From Natronohydrobacter sp. (GTDB lineage: Bacteria; Pseudomonadota; Alphaproteobacteria; Rhodobacterales; Rhodobacteraceae): DNA of 8,088 nt. This document shows, one piece after another, positions 5,173-8,088 of the stretch (position 1 is the first letter of the stretch; each line of letters opens with the position of its first letter). The notes beneath the pieces are model-generated. The model saw nothing but the letters and a program-made list of their open reading frames with translations, was not told where the DNA came from and ran no database searches. The translations under genes were made by a program, and so were the position numbers. The stretch is taken from NCBI GenBank assembly GCA_007118445.1, contig SKRP01000048.1, positions 1 to 8,088 on the forward strand, given 5' to 3'.

Positions 5173-6997
5173 ACCAAAGCGGTTTCGGCTCCGCCGCAGC
5201 AGCCCGCAGAGCGGATCAGCCGATCTGTCTGCGCAGGATCAGCCGGAACAGCAGCCCGCTTCTGCAGCGCAGGCCGGGACCGATGCCCCGCCGGTCCGGA
5301 AAAGGCCATCCAGGGGTCTGATGCCCGATGCGGGTTACGAAGCCGATGCACCCGGGCTGGCAGATGAAGCCGATGCGCCCGCGGCCGATGCCAGCGCCAA
5401 ACCGGTCGTGGCGATCCACAAGAAGCGCAAACCGGCAGCGACGGACGCATCTGCTGCTGCCTCACCACCATCCGGGCCCGATACGGCCGAAACCGCCACC
5501 CCCACCCCGACAGGGACAGCGGATCTGGAGGGCAAACCCGCGGTTCAGAACTCGATCGAAGCCATCCGCGCCGAGGGTCTGACTGCGCGCCAGTTGCGCA
5601 TGGCGATGCGTGTCGCGCAAAAACACGGGATCCGGGCCAGCTCGGCGCATGAGGCCGTGCTGATGTTGCGCGAACGTGGCATTGACCCGCTCGCACGCTC
5701 GACCATGCTGGAACTGGTCAGCAACGACCCCCCGGCACAGGGTCGTGAGCTTGCGACCCGCCCTGAAAGCGCCCCGGCGCTGCCGCCGGCCGAAGACCCG
5801 GTGAATGCCGCGAAGGACCGGATGGCCCGGATCGCAGCCGAGCGCGACAAGGAATTGCGCAAGGTGCAGCGCGACATCGCCCGGCGGCGGCGCAAACGCC
5901 TGATCCAGCTTGGCATGCGCCTGCTGGTTTTCGTGACATTGCCGACCTTCATCGCGAGTTGGTATTTCTACGTCATCGCCACCCCCATGTATGCCACCGA
6001 CAGCCAGTTCGTGATCCAGCAGGCCGATGGCGGGGCCGGGGGCGAACTGGCCGGGCTGCTGCCCTCGGCCGGGGGGATGGGCATGGGCGGACAGAATGAG
6101 GCCGCCTCGGTGCAAAGTTATCTGCAATCCCGCGCGGCCATGCGACGACTGGATGCCGAGGAAGGGTTCAAGGCCCATTTTTCGGATGACCAGATCGATC
6201 TGCTGCGCAGACTGCCCCCCGATGCCAGCGATGAGGCCGCTTTCCGCCTGTTCAAGCGCCATGTGCTGATCGGCTATGATCCGACCGAAGGGGTGGTGCG
6301 TTTGGAAGTGATCGCGGCCACGCCTGAAGACAGCGAGCGGTTCTCGCGCGCGCTGATCCGCTTTGCCGAAGAGCATGTTGACATGATGACCCAGCGCCTG
6401 CGCGACAGCCAGATGAACGAGGCACGGCAAAGCCTTGAGGACGCACAACAAAAGCTGATCGAGGCGCGGCTGGCCGTGGTCGATCTGCAAGAGCAGTCCT
6501 CCGTCTTGTCGGGCGAGGTCGAGTTGTCACTCCTGTCGCAGCAGATCGGCGCGCTGGAGGCAGAGCTGACCCAGACCCGTCTGAGCCTGCAGGAAATGCG
6601 CTCGAACCCGCGCCCGAACCCGGCGCGGCTGCAACCGCTGGAACGCCGCGAAGAAGCCCTGCGCGCGCAGGTCGAGTCGCTGCGCGCCTCGATGACGCGC
6701 GATTCGAATGACGGTGTGTCGCTGGCGCGGACTCAAAGTCAGCTGATCATGGCCGAGGCCGAGGTCCAGACCCGCGAGATGATGCGCGCGCAGGCCATGC
6801 AACAGCTCGAATCGGCGCGCATCGAGGTCGGACGCCAGGTGCGCTATCTGGCGCTGTCGGTGGAACCCGTGGCCCCGGATGAGGCCACCTATCCGCGCAA
6901 GCTGGAAAATTCGGCACTGGCCTTTCTGATTTTCCTTGGCATCTATCTATTCGTGTCGATGACCGGCTCGGTGCTGCGCGAGCAGATTGCGGGCTGA
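5156..6997 (+). CDS. kpsE: Capsule polysaccharide export inner-membrane protein (KpsE/RkpR type, PCP family) with long N-terminal extension
   Basis: Polysaccharide co-polymerase-type protein that links the KpsMT exporter to the outer-membrane capsule pore. From 5156 it has 613 residues, against about 380 for E. coli KpsE. The extra length is a cytoplasmic N-terminus: a Pro/Ala/Asp-rich, probably disordered region (about 15-130), then a compact helical-looking segment (about 133-190, starting SIEAIRAEGLTARQLRMAM), then a charged helix (about 215-248) ending in RRRRKR. The classical part follows: transmembrane helix 1 (about 252-273), the typical ATPMYATDSQFVI strand, a periplasmic domain, a long coiled coil (about 412-562), the Pro motif VEPVAPDEATYPRK (569-582) and transmembrane helix 2 (about 585-603). 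A short cytoplasmic tail closes the protein. The topology N-in/C-in is standard for the family and fits the basic cluster before helix 1. It overlaps kpsT by 17 bases. KpsM and KpsD partners are not visible nearby. Confidence 0.88.
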   Translation: MTTQIRPKRFRLRRSSPQSGSADLSAQDQPEQQPASAAQAGTDAPPVRKRPSRGLMPDAGYEADAPGLADEADAPAADASAKPVVAIHKKRKPAATDASAAASPPSGPDTAETATPTPTGTADLEGKPAVQNSIEAIRAEGLTARQLRMAMRVAQKHGIRASSAHEAVLMLRERGIDPLARSTMLELVSNDPPAQGRELATRPESAPALPPAEDPVNAAKDRMARIAAERDKELRKVQRDIARRRRKRLIQLGMRLLVFVTLPTFIASWYFYVIATPMYATDSQFVIQQADGGAGGELAGLLPSAGGMGMGGQNEAASVQSYLQSRAAMRRLDAEEGFKAHFSDDQIDLLRRLPPDASDEAAFRLFKRHVLIGYDPTEGVVRLEVIAATPEDSERFSRALIRFAEEHVDMMTQRLRDSQMNEARQSLEDAQQKLIEARLAVVDLQEQSSVLSGEVELSLLSQQIGALEAELTQTRLSLQEMRSNPRPNPARLQPLERREEALRAQVESLRASMTRDSNDGVSLARTQSQLIMAEAEVQTREMMRAQAMQQLESARIEVGRQVRYLALSVEPVAPDEATYPRKLENSALAFLIFLGIYLFVSMTGSVLREQIAG

Positions 6998-6998
6998 T

Positions 6999-7039
6999 CC
7001 TGCGGCCCCTGCCCGGTCTGCCCCGCAGGGATCGCGGGG
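6999..7039 (+). terminator. Alternative hairpins after kpsE; possible terminator
   Basis: CCTGCGG (6999-7005), two bases after the kpsE stop, pairs with CCGCAGG (7023-7029) around a 17-base loop. Alternatively CCCCGC (7021-7026) pairs with GCGGGG (7034-7039) around a 7-base loop. The stems overlap and exclude each other. No U-run follows directly, so intrinsic termination is doubtful; a role in ending or stabilising the capsule message is possible. Confidence 0.4.
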
Positions 7040-7171
7040 GCGGGCCAGCCGAGCTGCGACATAAATGCAAAGAAAGCGATAGTCATGTGTATTTTTGTTG
7101 CCCCGCCCGATATGACCCCCTATGTAATGCTGCAATTGCGAAATACCCAGAGACAAGGATCGGAGTGACCC

Positions 7172-8088
7172 ATGCCGCATGATGGACAAGCCCTGCCCTC
7201 GCCCGTTTTGGCCGAGCTGCTGAACGTGACCCGCGCCGCGCTGCCCCCGGTCGAGGCGGTTCTGGAACAGGCGCTCGAAGCCGTGCGCGGGCGTGTTGCG
7301 CCTGGTGGCAAGGTGGATGCGGCCTTGCTGGATGCAGATCAGTTTGCCGCGCATGGGCTGGCCTGGCTGGCCACCTATGTCGAAAGCCTGCGCCAGATGC
7401 AGGGCTGGGCCGAACGGTTGCAGGAGGAAGGCCGGTTCGGCGAAATGGAGCAGCTGATCCTTCAGATCGGCTTTGGCGAATATCTCAACCAGATCGCGGG
7501 CGGTATCCCGATGAACCAGGGCGAGGTCGCACGTCTGTCCGATCTGGGTCTGCAGGCGGATCTCGACAGCGGGGCCTGTGGTCAGTTGCGTCGCGAGGGC
7601 AATACTGACGCGGCGCGCATGGCGCTGGTGGCGCATATGCGCTCTAACCATGGGCGCGCGACCTTTGGCGCGACGGGGCTCGATGAAGAGCTGGAAATGA
7701 TCCGCGACCAGTTCCGCCGCTATTCGGATGAACAGATCGCGCCCCATGCCCATGAATGGCATCTGAAGGATGAGCTGATCCCGATGGAGGTGATCGAACA
7801 GCTGTCCGAAATGGGCGTATTCGGTCTGACGATCCCCGAAGAATTCGGCGGGCTGGGGATGCCGAAATCGGCGATGGTCGTGGTCTCCGAAGAATTGTCG
7901 CGCGGCTATATCGGTGTGGGCAGTCTTGGCACGCGCACTGAAATCGCGGCCGAGTTGATCATCTGCGGCGGCACGCAGGCGCAAAAGGAACAGTGGCTGC
8001 CGAAACTGTCCTCGGGGGAAATCCTGCCGACCGCCGTGTTCACGGAACCCAATACCGGCTCGGATCTGGGCAGCCTGCGCACGCGGGC
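7172..8088 (+). CDS. mcd: (2S)-methylsuccinyl-CoA dehydrogenase, N-terminal part (cut by window edge)
   Basis: Flavoprotein acyl-CoA dehydrogenase that oxidises (2S)-methylsuccinyl-CoA to mesaconyl-CoA in the ethylmalonyl-CoA pathway for acetyl-CoA assimilation, passing electrons to ETF in the cytoplasm. The window contains 305 codons of about 550 expected. Residues 1 to about 165 form the N-terminal extension that sets Mcd apart from ordinary acyl-CoA dehydrogenases (about 380 residues); it includes AAHGLAWLATYVESLRQMQ (59-77) and GEYLNQIAGGIPMNQGE (102-118), which I recognise as Mcd-like. The acyl-CoA dehydrogenase N-domain follows (about 170-285, with IPEEFGGLGMP at 221-231), then the start of the middle domain with the family motif TAVFTEPNTGSDLGSL (287-302). 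The catalytic Glu lies beyond the window. GGAG six bases before the ATG supports this start. The 174-base gap holds a weak promoter-like pair (TTGCCC 7098-7103, 19 bases, TGTAAT 7123-7128) and an 8-base palindrome GCAATTGC (7132-7139). It is unrelated in function to the capsule genes. Confidence 0.87.
   Translation, partial: MPHDGQALPSPVLAELLNVTRAALPPVEAVLEQALEAVRGRVAPGGKVDAALLDADQFAAHGLAWLATYVESLRQMQGWAERLQEEGRFGEMEQLILQIGFGEYLNQIAGGIPMNQGEVARLSDLGLQADLDSGACGQLRREGNTDAARMALVAHMRSNHGRATFGATGLDEELEMIRDQFRRYSDEQIAPHAHEWHLKDELIPMEVIEQLSEMGVFGLTIPEEFGGLGMPKSAMVVVSEELSRGYIGVGSLGTRTEIAAELIICGGTQAQKEQWLPKLSSGEILPTAVFTEPNTGSDLGSLRTR

Noticed and set aside
5462..6490. 342-codon open frame on the minus strand
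   Set aside because: Antisense to kpsE, whose membrane helices and coiled coil clearly make the plus frame the coding one.
6947..7984. 345-codon open frame on the minus strand
   Set aside because: Antisense to the mcd gene, the gap before it and the end of kpsE. It crosses two real gene boundaries, has no ribosome site or domain, and shows the shadow-type composition.

Overview
The window looks like chromosomal DNA from a Rhodobacterales-type alphaproteobacterium (Paracoccus/Rhodobacter/roseobacter group). This rests on its high GC content, the strong GC bias at third codon positions (which also creates long false antisense ORFs), the recognisable ethylmalonyl-CoA-pathway enzyme at the right end, and the KpsE-type protein with a long Pro/Ala-rich N-terminus. 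The taxonomic placement is inference; no rRNA or tRNA is present to confirm it.

Layout. Positions 27-3269 form a leftward block: an L,D-transpeptidase (3269-1659), then an acyl carrier protein (1528-1241), then a beta-ketoacyl-ACP synthase (1244-27). The ACP and synthase overlap by 4 bases (ATGA) and are surely translated together. A 367-base divergent intergenic region (3270-3636) separates this block from a rightward gene for a Tat-exported M15_2/DUF882 murein peptidase of the MepK/YcbK type (3637-4206). After a 312-base gap come two overlapping rightward capsule-export genes: a KpsT-type ATPase (4519-5172) and a KpsE-type polysaccharide co-polymerase (5156-6997). After a 174-base gap, a rightward gene for (2S)-methylsuccinyl-CoA dehydrogenase (7172 onward) is cut by the window edge.

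How they fit together. The transpeptidase and the M15_2 peptidase are a plausible functional pair: one makes 3-3 (mDAP-mDAP) peptidoglycan crosslinks and the other belongs to the family that cuts them. Their homologues ycbB/ldtD and ycbK/mepK are also neighbours in E. coli. The ACP/synthase pair is too small to be a whole fatty-acid synthase and looks like a dedicated elongation module for one special acyl chain, comparable in layout to NodF/NodE or the rhizobial AcpXL set. KpsT and KpsE are parts of an ABC-dependent capsule exporter, but the permease KpsM is absent from the window. Mcd belongs to central carbon metabolism (acetyl-CoA assimilation) and is probably an independent transcription unit. 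Most of the window therefore concerns the cell envelope.

I found no mobile element, CRISPR array, RNA gene or phage feature. I also do not see a clearly new system. The most interesting points are the crosslink maker/cutter pair, the uncharacterised N-terminal module of the KpsE protein, the altered Walker A motif in KpsT, and the stand-alone ACP/synthase pair.
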